NCBI RefSeq assembly: GCF_018403765.1
Contig: NZ_BOVQ01000002.1
Coordinates: 310,001 to 374,000 of the forward strand
Direction of reading: 5' to 3'
Length of the DNA: 64,000 nucleotides
Source of the DNA: Lactococcus nasutitermitis
Lineage (GTDB): Bacteria > Bacillota > Bacilli > Lactobacillales > Streptococcaceae
The translations under genes and the position numbers were made by a program. The notes beneath the pieces were generated by a model, which saw nothing but the letters and a program-made list of their open reading frames with translations, had not been told where the DNA came from and searched no databases. Of the stretch, positions 10,486-20,573 are shown in pieces (positions within the stretch are counted from its first letter, which is position 1; every line of letters begins with the position of its first letter).

Positions 10486-10728
10486 ATGCGTACTACAAAG
10501 GCAACTGAAGAGATTGAAAAAGCAATCATTCACTTGAAAAAGGCAAAACGCGAGATTAGCAATTATACTTTTGATTATAATATGCAAAATCTGATTCAGT
10601 TGGACCGTACGATTACTCAGCTAGAAGCCATTCGTACGGCGGTCAATGCAGATAGTTATAATGTTGAAGGTGTAAAATCTGTCGGGCAGTTAGAAAGTGA
10701 CCGTTTGTCTAATTTCTACAAAATTTAA
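10486..10728 (+). CDS. Small helical protein of unknown function
   Basis: 80 aa with a very strong ribosome site (GAGGAGGT, 6 nt before ATG) and its own TATACT-type -10 at 10440-10445. No signal peptide or membrane segment. The first about 65 residues look like two amphipathic helices rich in K, E, I and L, ending in VKSVGQLESDRLSNFYKI. I do not recognise a family. It is flanked by terminators on both sides, so it is transcribed alone and probably abundantly translated. Confidence 0.75.
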   Translation: MRTTKATEEIEKAIIHLKKAKREISNYTFDYNMQNLIQLDRTITQLEAIRTAVNADSYNVEGVKSVGQLESDRLSNFYKI

Positions 10729-10735
10729 TAGTTAC

Positions 10736-10766
10736 AAAAAATAGTCTTAATTAGACTATTTTTTTT
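10736..10766. terminator. Bidirectional terminator between convergent genes
   Basis: AAAAAATAGTCT / AGACTATTTTTT with a 5-nt loop, between the small protein and the leftward YitT gene. Confidence 0.9.
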
Positions 10767-11628
10767 CGATTTTAAATCGACTCTTAGGATAGGAAAAATC
10801 GCCGATGACTTCGTGAACATTTATCACGGAAGCAAAAGCATTTGAATCTACTTTTGATAAAATATGTTTGACTTCTTGGATTTCACTTGGATTGAGCACA
10901 ACATAGAGGACTTTTTTATCTTTGCCTGAATAAGCGCCCTCGCCATGCAGGTAAGTCGCACTTCTGCCGATTTCTTCGATGATGGTTTGAGCGATTTCCT
11001 CGTGTTTATCTGTGATAATCAGCATTCCTCGCACAGTGTATCCACCATTTTGCACGACACCGATGACTTGCGCAGCGACAAAACTGGCTATCAGCGTGTA
11101 CATCATGTGTTCCAAACTAATATAAGTCAGTGAAAGTGTAAGAACAATCGTATCAAAAATGAAAAATGTTCGTCCGACTTGGATTCCTTTTTTGAGTTGC
11201 AAGAGCTGAGCGATAATATCTGCGCCACCTGTCGTTCCACCAAATCGAAACACAATTCCAATTCCTGTTCCAGCAAATACACCTGCAAGTAAGGCGGCAA
11301 TCAGCGTATCATGATTGATATTGATAAAAATATTGACCCGCTGAAAAACGAACATCCAGATTGACAAACTCACAATTCCCCAGATTGTATAGAGAAACAT
11401 TCGTCGCCCAAGAAAAGTGAAACCAATGATTAACAGGGGAATATTGAGGACAAACTGGCTGATTGACGGGTCAATGCCAAGCAGGAAATGTCCCATCAGC
11501 GAAATACCTGCAACACCTCCTTCTGCGAGGTGATTTGCCATATTAAATTCAACAAAGCCGAATCCATAAATCATAGTGCCGACAGCAATGGCGATGAAGT
11601 TAAGGAAATGTGGTTTGATTCTAGTCAT
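10756..11628 (-). CDS. YitT family membrane protein (DUF161 + DUF2179)
   Basis: 290 aa. Five to six membrane segments in the first about 200 residues (YitT_membrane region with GGTTGGADIIAQLL), then a cytoplasmic DUF2179 domain (RGMLIITDKHEEIAQTIIEEIGRSATYLHGEGAYSGKDKKVLYVVL). The family is widespread in Firmicutes; its substrate is not established. A second, divergent YitT gene lies 105 nt upstream in the same direction, so this is an old tandem pair. Confidence 0.85.
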   Translation of the reverse strand: MTRIKPHFLNFIAIAVGTMIYGFGFVEFNMANHLAEGGVAGISLMGHFLLGIDPSISQFVLNIPLLIIGFTFLGRRMFLYTIWGIVSLSIWMFVFQRVNIFININHDTLIAALLAGVFAGTGIGIVFRFGGTTGGADIIAQLLQLKKGIQVGRTFFIFDTIVLTLSLTYISLEHMMYTLIASFVAAQVIGVVQNGGYTVRGMLIITDKHEEIAQTIIEEIGRSATYLHGEGAYSGKDKKVLYVVLNPSEIQEVKHILSKVDSNAFASVINVHEVIGDFSYPKSRFKIEKK

Positions 11629-11700
11629 AGATTTTCATAAACTCCTTATTTCTTTTTCCTAAAAATCCACTTTTTTCTTAGAAAAGTGAATTTTGCTGAT

Positions 11701-11734
11701 AAAATATTTTTGACAGTTCTGTCAAAAATATTTT
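11701..11734. repeat. Perfect long palindrome centred on TTTTGACAG-TT-CTGTCAAAA
   Basis: AAAATATTTTTGACAG and its exact complement separated by TT. It runs into the stop codon of the upstream YitT gene. As RNA it would form a 16-bp hairpin ending in U-rich sequence, so it may act as a terminator. Confidence 0.85.
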
Positions 11735-12621
11735 TAGTCCATAATTTCTTCAAATTTGCCTAAAACACGAACATTTTCCGAGATGGAGACAAATGCGTGC
11801 GGGTCATATTTGGCGATAATCCGTTTGAAATCTTGATACTCGTACATCGTGATGACACTGAGCAAAACTGTACGTTTCTCGTGCGTATAGCCACCTTCAG
11901 TATTGTTCAAAATCGTGACACCGTGATTGAATTTCTCAAATAATTTGTCAATCAGTAAATCTGGATATTGCGTGACAATCATGACTTGCAGGCGCTTTTG
12001 TCGAGTGAAAACAGCATCTTGCACGCGCGAACTGATGAAAATCGCAATAATCGAGTAAAGCATATATTCCCAGCCAAAGAGAATCCCTGCAACAAAGACG
12101 ATAATCCCATTGACAATAAACGAGAGTGTGCCAACTTTTCGCCCTGTTTTTTGTCGCACATAAAGACTAACGATATCCGTTCCACCGCTGGAAATGCCTT
12201 CTTTCATCGCATTTCCGACACCAAAGCCCAATATTGCACCACCAAAAACGGCATTAATCACAGGGTCACTCGTCAGTTGTGTCACAGGAACAAAATGAAT
12301 GAAAATCGAACTCATACCAATCGTAATCAGCGTGTAGAGCGTAAATCGTCTGCCAATTCCCTTCCAAGCAAGTAGCATGAGCGGAATATTGATGACGAAA
12401 ATCATCAGCGAAATGGGCAGGAAATTATGTCCCGTCAGACGAATGGTAATATCTGACACAATCTGTGCTGCACCTGTGATACCACTGGCATAAACGTGTC
12501 CTGGTTGATAGAAAAAGTTCAACGCAAAACTTGAGAGAACGCCATAAAGTACCGCAGCAGAGAAGCGACTGGCTAAGCGTTCTGCGCCAATCGACTTTAT
12601 CAGTTTAATTATTTCGTTCAA
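11734..12621 (-). CDS. YitT family membrane protein, second copy
   Basis: 295 aa with the same layout as the neighbouring YitT gene: about six membrane segments with [14 protein letters not shown], then a DUF2179 domain ending in [11 protein letters not shown]. The two are clearly paralogous but diverged. Its start overlaps the end of aspS by 17 nt, so it is likely co-transcribed and translationally coupled with aspS. Function unknown. Confidence 0.85.
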   Translation of the reverse strand: MNEIIKLIKSIGAERLASRFSAAVLYGVLSSFALNFFYQPGHVYASGITGAAQIVSDITIRLTGHNFLPISLMIFVINIPLMLLAWKGIGRRFTLYTLITIGMSSIFIHFVPVTQLTSDPVINAVFGGAILGFGVGNAMKEGISSGGTDIVSLYVRQKTGRKVGTLSFIVNGIIVFVAGILFGWEYMLYSIIAIFISSRVQDAVFTRQKRLQVMIVTQYPDLLIDKLFEKFNHGVTILNNTEGGYTHEKRTVLLSVITMYEYQDFKRIIAKYDPHAFVSISENVRVLGKFEEIMD

Positions 12622-14353
12622 CTTTGATACTTAGCTCCTCTAATTGCTTGTCAGCGACGGTAGACGGCGCTTGAGTCATTGGATCACTCGCTTTATTATT
12701 TTTAGGGAAAGCAATCACTTCGCGGATATTGTCCTTGTCGGCAAGCAGCATAACAAAGCGGTCAAGTCCGATAGCAAGTCCGCCGTGTGGTGGAAAACCG
12801 TAGTCCAGTGCTTCAAGAAGAAAGCCAAATTGCTCTTTTGCCGCATCAAGACTAAATCCAAGCGCTTCGAGCATTGTTTCTTGCAAGTCGCGTGTGTGAA
12901 TTCGCAGCGAGCCGCCACCGAGTTCATAACCGTTCAATACGATATCATAAGCGTGCGCGCGGACTTTTGACAAGTCGCCTGTCAATTCTTTGACCGTTTC
13001 GTCCGTTGGCAAGGTGAATGGATGATGCGCCGACATATAGCGATTTTCCTCATCAGACCATTCAAACATCGGCCAATCAATCACCCAGAGGAAGTTGAAT
13101 TTACTGTGGTCAATGAGTTCCAGATTTTTAGCAATATTTAAACGGAGCGCACCGAGCGTCGCATTTGCCACATCAAGTTTGTCAGCCACAAAGAGGACGA
13201 GGTCATTATTTTCCAGCTGAAGATTTTTGACAAGTTCGTCAGAAACTTCTGTCAAAAATTTTGCGATTGGCCCGGTGATTTCATCCTTGTCAAACTTAAT
13301 CCATGCAAGTCCCTTTGCTCCAAACTGTTTTGACAGGTCTGTCAATTTATCAATGTTCTTACGAGAATATTTATCCGCCGCATTTTTCACGACAATCGCT
13401 TTGACAACAGGCGCTTCACTGAAAACTTTGAAATCTACCGTCTTCAAAGTTTTTGACAGGTCTGTCAAAAGCATATCAAAGCGTGTATCAGGCTTATCAG
13501 AGCCATAAAAATTCATCGCATCATCCCAAGTCATCCGTGGAAATGGCAGTGTCACATCAATTTCCTTAACCTCGTGCATCACGCGCGCAATCAACCCCTC
13601 TGTCAATTCCTGAATTTCTTCTTCTGACAAAAATGACGTTTCCATATCCACCTGCGTAAATTCAGGTTGACGGTCGCCCCGCAAATCCTCATCGCGGAAA
13701 CATTTGACAATCTGATAATAACGGTCAAGTCCAGCCGTCATCAAAAGCTGCTTCATCAGCTGTGGTGACTGTGGCAAAGCGTAAAATTCGCCCTTATTCA
13801 CCCTGCTTGGTACCAAATAATCGCGCGCCCCCTCAGGTGTTGATTTATTCAAAAAGGGTGTTTCCACATCAATAAAGCCATTTTCATCAAAGAAATTGCG
13901 AATTGCACGTGTTGTCGCATGGCGCAAAGTCAGATTTGCCAGCATTTTCGGACGACGCAAATCCAGATAACGATATTTTAAGCGCGTATCATCAAGCACC
14001 TCAGCATCATCTTTAATCTCAAAAGGTGTTGTTTTTGAACGGTTAAGCACCGTGATTTGACTGGCTTCCAGCTCAATCGCACCCGTTTTGATTTTGTCAT
14101 TTTTACTTGCACGCGCCACGACTTTTCCTGTGACTTCCAGCACAAATTCACTTCGCACATTATCCGCGATTTCCACAATCTTAGGCGAAGCCGTCTCAGG
14201 ATTGACCACAATCTGCACAATCCCCGCGCGGTCGCGCAAATCAATAAAAATCAGTCCACCAAGATTACGGCGTTTTGCCACCCAACCTTTGACCGTCACC
14301 TCTTGATTTAAATAATCCTCTGTAATATTTCCAGCGTAATCTGTCCGTTTCAT
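12605..14353 (-). CDS. aspS: Aspartate-tRNA ligase
   Basis: 582 aa, bacterial AspRS length. OB-fold anticodon-binding domain (about 1-110), class II core with [18 protein letters not shown] (motif 2), the bacterial GAD insertion, and motif 3 [14 protein letters not shown] near the C-terminus. It lacks a T-box. Four palindromic or near-palindromic TTTTGACA/TGTCAAAA copies lie inside this gene (12965, 13224, 13328, 13450); two of them encode the repeated peptide LTDLSK. No frame damage. Confidence 0.96.
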   Translation of the reverse strand: MKRTDYAGNITEDYLNQEVTVKGWVAKRRNLGGLIFIDLRDRAGIVQIVVNPETASPKIVEIADNVRSEFVLEVTGKVVARASKNDKIKTGAIELEASQITVLNRSKTTPFEIKDDAEVLDDTRLKYRYLDLRRPKMLANLTLRHATTRAIRNFFDENGFIDVETPFLNKSTPEGARDYLVPSRVNKGEFYALPQSPQLMKQLLMTAGLDRYYQIVKCFRDEDLRGDRQPEFTQVDMETSFLSEEEIQELTEGLIARVMHEVKEIDVTLPFPRMTWDDAMNFYGSDKPDTRFDMLLTDLSKTLKTVDFKVFSEAPVVKAIVVKNAADKYSRKNIDKLTDLSKQFGAKGLAWIKFDKDEITGPIAKFLTEVSDELVKNLQLENNDLVLFVADKLDVANATLGALRLNIAKNLELIDHSKFNFLWVIDWPMFEWSDEENRYMSAHHPFTLPTDETVKELTGDLSKVRAHAYDIVLNGYELGGGSLRIHTRDLQETMLEALGFSLDAAKEQFGFLLEALDYGFPPHGGLAIGLDRFVMLLADKDNIREVIAFPKNNKASDPMTQAPSTVADKQLEELSIKVERNN

Positions 14354-14484
14354 ATCAGATACAAGTTCCTCTCCTTAAGAAACATCGAAAAATTCATCTT
14401 TTCAATCCTTTCCAAGTTGAAGAACTCAAATCCCCCATTCCTCATTTATTTTTTAATAGTTTCTCATTAGTAGTTAATAGAAGC

Positions 14485-15771
14485 TCAATACTCTTCATCA
14501 AATCGCTCAAGAATATGGTCAAATGACTTATAAAGAGCCGTTAAACTTGTCTTTATTTCTTGCCGTGTGCGATTATGTTTTACCGTCACTTGTTTCGTTT
14601 CAACTTCATCATCACCAAGCGTGATAATCACCTCAGCCTCAAGTTTTGTCGCCGTTTTAAACTGTGCAGTCAATTTACGTCCAGAAAAATCGCGTTCCAC
14701 TCTATAAGCCTGAGTACGCAAAGCTTCCGTCAATTTCGTTGCTTCAACACTCGCCTTATCGCCCATAACCGCAATAAAAGCATCCAAACCTTCCTCTGGC
14801 AAAAAGTAAACGTCCTGTGTTTCGGCAATCAAAAGCAAACGTTCAATTCCCAAGCCAAAGCCAAATGCAGGCGTCGCAGGACCATCGAAGTATTCAACCA
14901 AGCCATCATAACGTCCACCAGCACAAACTGTTAATTCCTGACCTTTCAAATCAACAATAAACTCAAAAATCGTATCATTATAATAATCCAACCCACGCAC
15001 CATATTTGTATCAATCACGTAAGGAATATTCAATGTCTCAAGCTGCGAACGCACATTACTAAAATAACTAGCAGATTCATCACTCAAATAATCCAAAATA
15101 GATGGTGCATCTTTCACAATTTTCTTATCTTCTGTTTCTTTACTATCCAGCACACGCAAAGGATTTTCGTGCAACCGACGACGACTATCCTCAGAAAGTT
15201 GCTCCTCAAAAGGTGTGAGATAATCAACCAAAGCTTGACGATAAGCTTTGCGACTTTCCATATCCCCCAAAGAATTCAAATGCAAAGTCACACCACTAAT
15301 CCCGATTTGTGTGAAAAATGACTGTGCCATTGCGATAACTTCCACATCAACCGCAGGATTTTTCACTCCCAAGCACTCAACACCAAACTGATGAAACTCG
15401 CGCAAACGTCCTGATTGTGGACGTTCATAGCGAAACATTGAACCCTCATAAAAAATCTTCACAGGTTTCAAAACTTCTGGTGCGTAGAGTTTATTTTCAA
15501 TATAAGCACGCACAGCCGAAGCTGTTCCCTCTGGACGCAGGGCAATGTGTCGCCCTCCTTTATCCTCAAAATCGTACATTTCTTTTGTGACAATATCACT
15601 TGTCTCACCTGTTGCGCGTTTGAAAAGTTCATAGTTCTCAAACATTGGCGTACGCAATTCTCTAAAGTTGTAATCCGTGAAAACTGCCCGTGCAATTTCC
15701 TCGATATACTGCCATTTTGCTGATTCATCAGGGAGAATATCAGCCGTTCCTTTTGGTTTTTGTAATTTCAT
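14485..15771 (-). CDS. hisS: Histidine-tRNA ligase
   Basis: 428 aa from the ATG at 15771, which has AAAGGAA 6 nt upstream (an upstream in-frame extension is less likely). Class II synthetase with MFRYERPQSGRLREFHQFGVE (motif 2; here cut to show position only), the HisRS signatures VRGLDYYNDTIFE and AGGRYDGL, motif 3 FGFGLGIERL and a C-terminal anticodon-binding domain. Preceded by a His-type T-box leader. 131 nt separate it from aspS; no terminator is obvious there, so a hisS-aspS transcript is plausible. Confidence 0.95.
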   Translation of the reverse strand: MKLQKPKGTADILPDESAKWQYIEEIARAVFTDYNFRELRTPMFENYELFKRATGETSDIVTKEMYDFEDKGGRHIALRPEGTASAVRAYIENKLYAPEVLKPVKIFYEGSMFRYERPQSGRLREFHQFGVECLGVKNPAVDVEVIAMAQSFFTQIGISGVTLHLNSLGDMESRKAYRQALVDYLTPFEEQLSEDSRRRLHENPLRVLDSKETEDKKIVKDAPSILDYLSDESASYFSNVRSQLETLNIPYVIDTNMVRGLDYYNDTIFEFIVDLKGQELTVCAGGRYDGLVEYFDGPATPAFGFGLGIERLLLIAETQDVYFLPEEGLDAFIAVMGDKASVEATKLTEALRTQAYRVERDFSGRKLTAQFKTATKLEAEVIITLGDDEVETKQVTVKHNRTRQEIKTSLTALYKSFDHILERFDEEY

Positions 15772-15812
15772 GAAATTCCTTTCTGTCATCTTGTGTTTTC
15801 TCAGTTTTGAGT

Positions 15813-15980
15813 TAAAAAAGCCCCCAAAGCCGAAGCTCTAGGGTGCAAAATTTTCGTTAAGCGCGGTACCACCTAAATTTGTCCTGTTATTCAGCAGAAC
15901 CTCAGACGACTATAATGTGGTCACCATTTTTTACTGTCACGCAATGATTGACGAACTTGCACCGACCGTTCGTTCTCTAC
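15813..15980 (-). ncRNA. T-box riboswitch, His-specific, controlling hisS
   Basis: T-box sequence GGTGGTACCGCG lies at the complement of 15862-15873. The overlapping terminator (15813-15846) has the GAGC-TTCG-GCTT tetraloop hairpin and six T residues. A CAC (His) triplet in GACCACATT, complement of 15917-15919, is the likely specifier; its exact placement in the Stem I loop is my inference. Confidence 0.9.
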
Positions 15981-15986
15981 AAGCTT

Positions 15987-16015
15987 ATTGTAACGCAAAA
16001 GCACTCTGAAAGCAA
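15987..16015 (-). promoter_or_regulatory. hisS promoter
   Basis: TTGCTT (16010-16015) and TACAAT (15987-15992), 17-bp spacing, just upstream of the T-box RNA. Confidence 0.75.
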
Positions 16016-16043
16016 GTAACTTCATATTTATTTCCCCAAAATT

Positions 16044-16192
16044 TTAGGGTAGCTCTAAAAACTGCTTTTTGGCATCTCTGAGCTGATTTTTCCAAGAACA
16101 AGGAAAGCCGACGACAACAGGTTACACCATGTCTAGGAGACTTGACACTGGGCTTGGGAAAATCAAAATCTGAGCTTTTAGAACTCCCCTTT
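16044..16192. other. Long imperfect hairpin element, possible small RNA or MITE
   Basis: Outer arms GGGTAGCTCTAAAA (16047-16060) and TTTTAGAACTCCCC (16176-16189) pair with two mismatches. Inner arms GATTTTTCCAAG (16085-16096) and CTTGGGAAAATC (16153-16164) pair with one mismatch, around a loop of about 56 nt. It sits between the pgsA terminator and the hisS promoter. An open frame across it has no ribosome site and looks spurious. No RNA family recognised. Confidence 0.55.
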
Positions 16193-16195
16193 AGA

Positions 16196-16226
16196 TTAAA
16201 AAACAGCCATATTAAATGACTGCAAC
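16196..16226 (-). terminator. Terminator after pgsA
   Basis: CAGTCAT / ATGGCTG stem with one G-T pair, 5-nt loop, then six T on the minus strand. Confidence 0.8.
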
Positions 16227-16235
16227 TCTTCTCCA

Positions 16236-16790
16236 TCAATCTGCATTTTTAAAAACAGACATATTTTTTGAAAAATAATCATATCCTGAATAAATTGTGA
16301 AAAAGACGCACACATAAAACAGGATTGTTCCAATATACAAAGGATTGCCGATGAACAAGAAGATAATTGACACCATTTGTGTTGCTGTTTTTATCTTACC
16401 TGGCATGGCAGCTGCCATCACAACTCCACCTTGCTCAACCAAAAGCAAGCGCAAACCAGTTACCGCAAGTTCACGACAGACAATGATTGCGACCGCCCAA
16501 GCAGGCGCAATATTTAAAGCAACCAACATCACAAAAGCTACCATTGTCAACATTTTATCTGCCAATGGGTCTGCAAATTTACCAAAGTTACTGACAACGT
16601 GCCATTTCCGAGCCAGATATCCATCAAGCCAATCCGTAAATGAAGCCAAAGCAAAAATTACTGCTGCAATAATCCACATTGGATAAGTATTTCCAATGTG
16701 CGCTCCTTTAGGGATATAAAGCAAAATCACAAATATAGGAATCATAAAAATGCGCAAAATAGTAAGTTGGTTAGGGAGTTTCTGTTTCAT
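16236..16790 (-). CDS. pgsA: CDP-diacylglycerol-glycerol-3-phosphate 3-phosphatidyltransferase
   Basis: 184 aa membrane enzyme that makes phosphatidylglycerol phosphate, the committed step to phosphatidylglycerol and cardiolipin. The CDP-alcohol phosphotransferase signature DWLDGYLAR...FGKFADPLADK is intact at about 57-86, and four to five membrane segments are visible. Downstream of rodZ in the same direction (47 nt), and it ends the yfmF-yfmH-rodZ-pgsA block known in related Firmicutes. Confidence 0.95.
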   Translation of the reverse strand: MKQKLPNQLTILRIFMIPIFVILLYIPKGAHIGNTYPMWIIAAVIFALASFTDWLDGYLARKWHVVSNFGKFADPLADKMLTMVAFVMLVALNIAPAWAVAIIVCRELAVTGLRLLLVEQGGVVMAAAMPGKIKTATQMVSIIFLFIGNPLYIGTILFYVCVFFTIYSGYDYFSKNMSVFKNAD

Positions 16791-16837
16791 AATATTCCTT
16801 TTCTTTTTTCATTTTCATACATTGAAAATAATTTATT

Positions 16838-17785
16838 TTATTGAGCAGTTGTCGTATTAGCATTTGCTGTCACTGCTGAAGATGATTGTGTGGTTGGTGC
16901 TTGTGTGCCCGTCGCAGCATTTACTGTCAAGTAAATTTTATAAGGGCCAACTGTTCCCAACTGAGACAAGTCAAGTGCTTGACCGTTGATAGTCACTGAA
17001 ACACCTGCATGATTTCCCAATGTGATAACCGATGCTGTACTACCAGCGCTCAAAGTTCCTGTTGTTGTCAAATTCGTGCCAGACAATGTGACACCCGTTG
17101 TTGCCATGTCTGAATTATTGGCATAAACCCAAACACTACCTCCAGCTGCTACTGAAATTTCGATTTTAACTGGTGTTTGAGCATTTGTTAAATTTGCATT
17201 CAACGTTGTTCCTGAACCAGTAACACTCAGCTTTTGTAGCGGAGCTGCGCTGGAACTTGAGCTTGAAGAACTTTGTGTTGTACTTGATGTTGATTTCGCC
17301 GATGCAGACGATTTTTTACTATCAGAATAATGATAATTATTACTCGCAAGGCTTGGTGTTCCTGACTGATTGACAACAACTGCCAAGACAACTGCAAGGA
17401 CAATCGCAAGTGCAACAGAGGACAATAAAATAATTGGCACATAATCTCGCCAAGTCCGTGGTCCTGTATCTTCTTCCTCCACACGCTCACTCGGCTTCAC
17501 AAAACGATAAGTTTCTTGAATATCATCTTTATCCTCAACCGTAATTCCATTGCCCGCCTCATAAGCTGCAACAATCTCCTCTGCATTTAAACCCAATTTT
17601 TCAGCATATTGTTTCAGATAAGCCTTTATATAAAATTCGCCTGGAAGCGCCTTGTAATCATCTGTTTCCAGCGCTACGATATATAATTTTTGTACATTTG
17701 TAAGTTTTTCAGCCTCAGATAGTCCAAGACCGAGTTCTGTCCGTTTTTCTTTTAAAACCTGACCGATTGTTTTTATTGCCACCAT
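16838..17785 (-). CDS. rodZ: RodZ-like membrane-anchored HTH protein
   Basis: 315 aa. N-terminal helix-turn-helix (about 1-85, IGQVLKEKRTELGLGLSEAE), an acidic linker, one membrane segment (about 113-135), a Ser-rich stretch (about 150-185) and an extracellular DUF4115-like domain (about 190-290) with a Thr/Ala/Gln-rich tail. RodZ couples the elongation machinery to the membrane; cocci also keep it. Upstream are the M16 peptidase-family genes, downstream pgsA. It has a cluster of palindromic repeats before its start. Confidence 0.85.
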   Translation of the reverse strand: MVAIKTIGQVLKEKRTELGLGLSEAEKLTNVQKLYIVALETDDYKALPGEFYIKAYLKQYAEKLGLNAEEIVAAYEAGNGITVEDKDDIQETYRFVKPSERVEEEDTGPRTWRDYVPIILLSSVALAIVLAVVLAVVVNQSGTPSLASNNYHYSDSKKSSASAKSTSSTTQSSSSSSSSAAPLQKLSVTGSGTTLNANLTNAQTPVKIEISVAAGGSVWVYANNSDMATTGVTLSGTNLTTTGTLSAGSTASVITLGNHAGVSVTINGQALDLSQLGTVGPYKIYLTVNAATGTQAPTTQSSSAVTANANTTTAQ

Positions 17786-17905
17786 GTCCCCCTTTCGTTA
17801 TTGTACTGCACATGGATTTTTTATTATAACTGTTCGTATTTTTTGTTTTTGGAAAATATTTTAACAATATTTTCAGATTTGTCAGCCAAATTTACTGACA
17901 TTTTA

Positions 17906-18008
17906 TTTTTGACAGTTCTGTCAAAAAATATTTTACTAATTTTTAACTTTTGACAACTCCGTCAAAAAATATTTTACTGATTTTTAACTTTTGACAACTC
18001 TGTCAAAA
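17906..18008. repeat. Tandem array of three TTTTGACA palindromes after yfmH
   Basis: Copies at 17906-17927, 17948-17967 and 17989-18008, period 41 bp. The spacer AAATATTTTACT-ATTTTTAAC is shared. The centres vary (AGTTCT, ACTCCG, ACTCTG) while the outer TTTTGAC/GTCAAAA stays fixed. Confidence 0.88.
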
Positions 18009-18030
18009 TTAATTTTACTACTTTTTCATT

Positions 18031-19314
18031 TTATTTTGGCAAAATAGTAAATTCTACTACTTTCATCTCTTGAATAAATTTTTCAGCATTGTCACTAATT
18101 TCCGTCAGCGTCAATTTTGACAAAATCTCAGGCAACTCAAAGAAACTCACTTTATCATAAAGTGCCGAAGAAAACTGATTGGCAATATATTCCAGTGAAT
18201 TTAACGAGCTAAAATAATCCCCCAAAGTATCTCGTTTGAGCAAATCAAGATGTTCCTCACTGAAATCACTCTCTATTTTATAACTTTTCAGCGCTTCTTG
18301 CAAAACTTCACTCAATTTTTCAGGATTTTCTGTATCTCCCGATAAAGCCACGAAATGAAAACGTTCATCAAACTCAAAACTCGTCTCAAATGAATCATCA
18401 ATCAAACCAGATTGATACAATTTCTCATAAAGCTGACTTGTCGGCGCAAACAATAAATCTAAATATAATGACATAGAAAGTTTATATTTCAACAATTCCA
18501 CAGGATTTTCAGGCAATTTATCTTCTCCCCGAAGGCCCAGAGCAAATTTTGGCATCGCAACTTCTAAAGCCAACGTTTCTCCAGAAATTGGCTCACTCGC
18601 TTTTACCGTCTCACGTTTAATCACTTCAGAATTCACAAAATCTTTCTTCGCCTGATTTTCTCGCACAAAGTTTGACATCTTTTCCACATCAAATGGTCCT
18701 GTCAAAAACAAGTTCATATTTTTTGGCTGATAAAAAGTTTCATAATTTTCATATAAATCTTCCGCCGTAATCGCATCAATCGTCGCTGGTGTCCCAGCAA
18801 TATCAGCTGCCAACGGAGAATTTGGATACATTCGTGAAAGCAATCCAGCAAATAAACGCCAATCACTCTCATCTTGATACATCTGAATTTCCTGCTGAAT
18901 AATTCCCTGCTCTTTTGTCACATTTTCAGCCGTAAAATAAGGTTCCTGTACAAAATCAAGCAACAATTCCACACAAGGATAACTATTTTCCTGCGTTGAA
19001 AAAAGATAACTCGTCCGCGAAAAACTCGTGAAAGCATTCGTTTGAGCACCTAAAGCTCCAAACTTATACATCACATCGCCCTCTTTTTTCTCAAAAAGTT
19101 TATGTTCTAAAAAATGCGCAATTCCCTCAGGAAATGTCTTTGTTTCCAGTTTTCCCACTGGAGTAAAAGTCGTATCCAAAGAACCAAATTTCGTCGTAAA
19201 CAAACCAAAAGTCCGATTATAATCCGCTTTAGGAAGATAATAAACCGTCAACCCATTCTCTAAAACATCTACAAATAAAGTTTCGCCAACGCGCTCATAA
19301 AAAATTTTTTTCAT
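18031..19314 (-). CDS. yfmH: M16 family zinc peptidase-like protein (YfmH)
   Basis: 427 aa from the ATG at 19314, preceded by GAGGAGAGG; an upstream ATG would read through the ribosome site. Has the inverted zinc motif HFLEH in IAHFLEHKLFEKK (about 70-80). YfmF/YfmH form an M16-type pair; in B. subtilis they are linked to processing of the modified EF-P. It overlaps nothing but follows yfmF within 15 nt, so the two are co-translated. Confidence 0.88.
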   Translation of the reverse strand: MKKIFYERVGETLFVDVLENGLTVYYLPKADYNRTFGLFTTKFGSLDTTFTPVGKLETKTFPEGIAHFLEHKLFEKKEGDVMYKFGALGAQTNAFTSFSRTSYLFSTQENSYPCVELLLDFVQEPYFTAENVTKEQGIIQQEIQMYQDESDWRLFAGLLSRMYPNSPLAADIAGTPATIDAITAEDLYENYETFYQPKNMNLFLTGPFDVEKMSNFVRENQAKKDFVNSEVIKRETVKASEPISGETLALEVAMPKFALGLRGEDKLPENPVELLKYKLSMSLYLDLLFAPTSQLYEKLYQSGLIDDSFETSFEFDERFHFVALSGDTENPEKLSEVLQEALKSYKIESDFSEEHLDLLKRDTLGDYFSSLNSLEYIANQFSSALYDKVSFFELPEILSKLTLTEISDNAEKFIQEMKVVEFTILPK

Positions 19315-19328
19315 CTTCCTCTCCTCAA

Positions 19329-20573
19329 TCAAAGTGAACCTTCCATAAAGTACTCCGCTTGCAAGGTTAAACTCTTGGCAACCCGCTGTACATCTTCTTT
19401 TGTGACCGCACTAATTCCACTAACAAACGCATCCGTCTCCAAAAAACGCTCAGGCAACAAAGCCTTCACAAATGCTAATTCAATATTATTAGAAGTAGAA
19501 TCTTGCCCCATAAAATAACTATTGCGCAACATTGTTTTAGTCTGTTCTAACTCACTATCACTGAAATCTCCAGCCTGCATAGCATTTACCTGCTCAAAAA
19601 TCAAAGCTTTTGCTCGTTCAACATTTTTCCCATCAATCCCAGCTGAAATCTTGAAAAATCCAGTAAAAGAATCAAAAGTAGAAGACACACTATAAGCCAA
19701 ACTCGCTTTTTCACGCACATTTGTAAATAATTTTGAATGTGCAAAACCACCAAGCAACCCATTCATAATCTGCAAAGCCAGATAATCCGCACTTCCATAT
19801 TGTACAGGCAAATGATAAGCCAACTGTAAAATAGACTGTGCCGCTTCTTTTTTCTCCGTCAGAAAATGCACATCATCTTGCAAAGCTTGCGCATAAAAAA
19901 GACCATCAATTTCCGCTCTATTCTCAAAATCAAAATCCGTAAAAAGTCTCTCAACTTGTGTCTCAGCTACATCTCCAAGCACAAAAATATCAATCAGATT
20001 TGAACGTAACATTTCTTGATAATAATCCCAAACAGATTGAGCATTTTCACGCGCCAATAATTCAACCGTAGAAACACTCGGCAAAGCTAATTTTTTATCT
20101 GAAAAAAACAATTTTGTCAATTCTCGACTCGCATGATATGCTCTGTCCTCATTCATTGATTCCAAATAATGAATAAGATTTGTTTGTTCACGCTGAAAAA
20201 TATCCACATTAAAAGCATTTTCCTGTACATCAGGTTGAAAAAGAGCAATTTTTAAAAAATCAACTATCGCAGATAAAGTATCAAATCCCACAAATTTTGG
20301 ATTCACAACACTCATATTGATACTCAGTAAATGTTGCTTCCCTTTTTTTGCCACACCTGTTGCAAATGTCGCTCCATAAATCTCAGAAAGACGACGATTA
20401 AAGGCTTTTCCCGTCTCATAAACCGCATTTGTTGTTTCCCAAAGATTAGAAATCAACACACGTTTTGCCAAATTTTCCTGCAACACTTCCTCGCGAAAAC
20501 GCACCATAATCCGAATTGTTTTAAACTTTGTTTCATTTATCACATGGAGATTTACTCCATTTGCTAACTTCAT
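19329..20573 (-). CDS. yfmF: M16-like peptidase partner lacking the zinc motif (YfmF)
   Basis: 414 aa. M16 fold by overall similarity (GGFAHSKLFTNVREKASLAYSVSS, typical of the second half of such proteins). No HxxEH is present in the N-terminal half, as usual for YfmF, which acts as the non-catalytic half with YfmH. First gene of the yfmF-yfmH-rodZ-pgsA block. Confidence 0.86.
   Translation of the reverse strand: MKLANGVNLHVINETKFKTIRIMVRFREEVLQENLAKRVLISNLWETTNAVYETGKAFNRRLSEIYGATFATGVAKKGKQHLLSINMSVVNPKFVGFDTLSAIVDFLKIALFQPDVQENAFNVDIFQREQTNLIHYLESMNEDRAYHASRELTKLFFSDKKLALPSVSTVELLARENAQSVWDYYQEMLRSNLIDIFVLGDVAETQVERLFTDFDFENRAEIDGLFYAQALQDDVHFLTEKKEAAQSILQLAYHLPVQYGSADYLALQIMNGLLGGFAHSKLFTNVREKASLAYSVSSTFDSFTGFFKISAGIDGKNVERAKALIFEQVNAMQAGDFSDSELEQTKTMLRNSYFMGQDSTSNNIELAFVKALLPERFLETDAFVSGISAVTKEDVQRVAKSLTLQAEYFMEGSL

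Noticed and set aside
16049-16061. GTTTTTAGAGCTA on the minus strand, like the start of a type II CRISPR repeat
   Set aside because: Only one copy, no spacer array, no cas genes; explained by the inverted repeat arm.
15985-16239. 84-codon leftward frame across the hairpin element
   Set aside because: It begins in the pgsA terminator, has no ribosome site, and reads through both arms of the hairpin element. Not supported as a gene.
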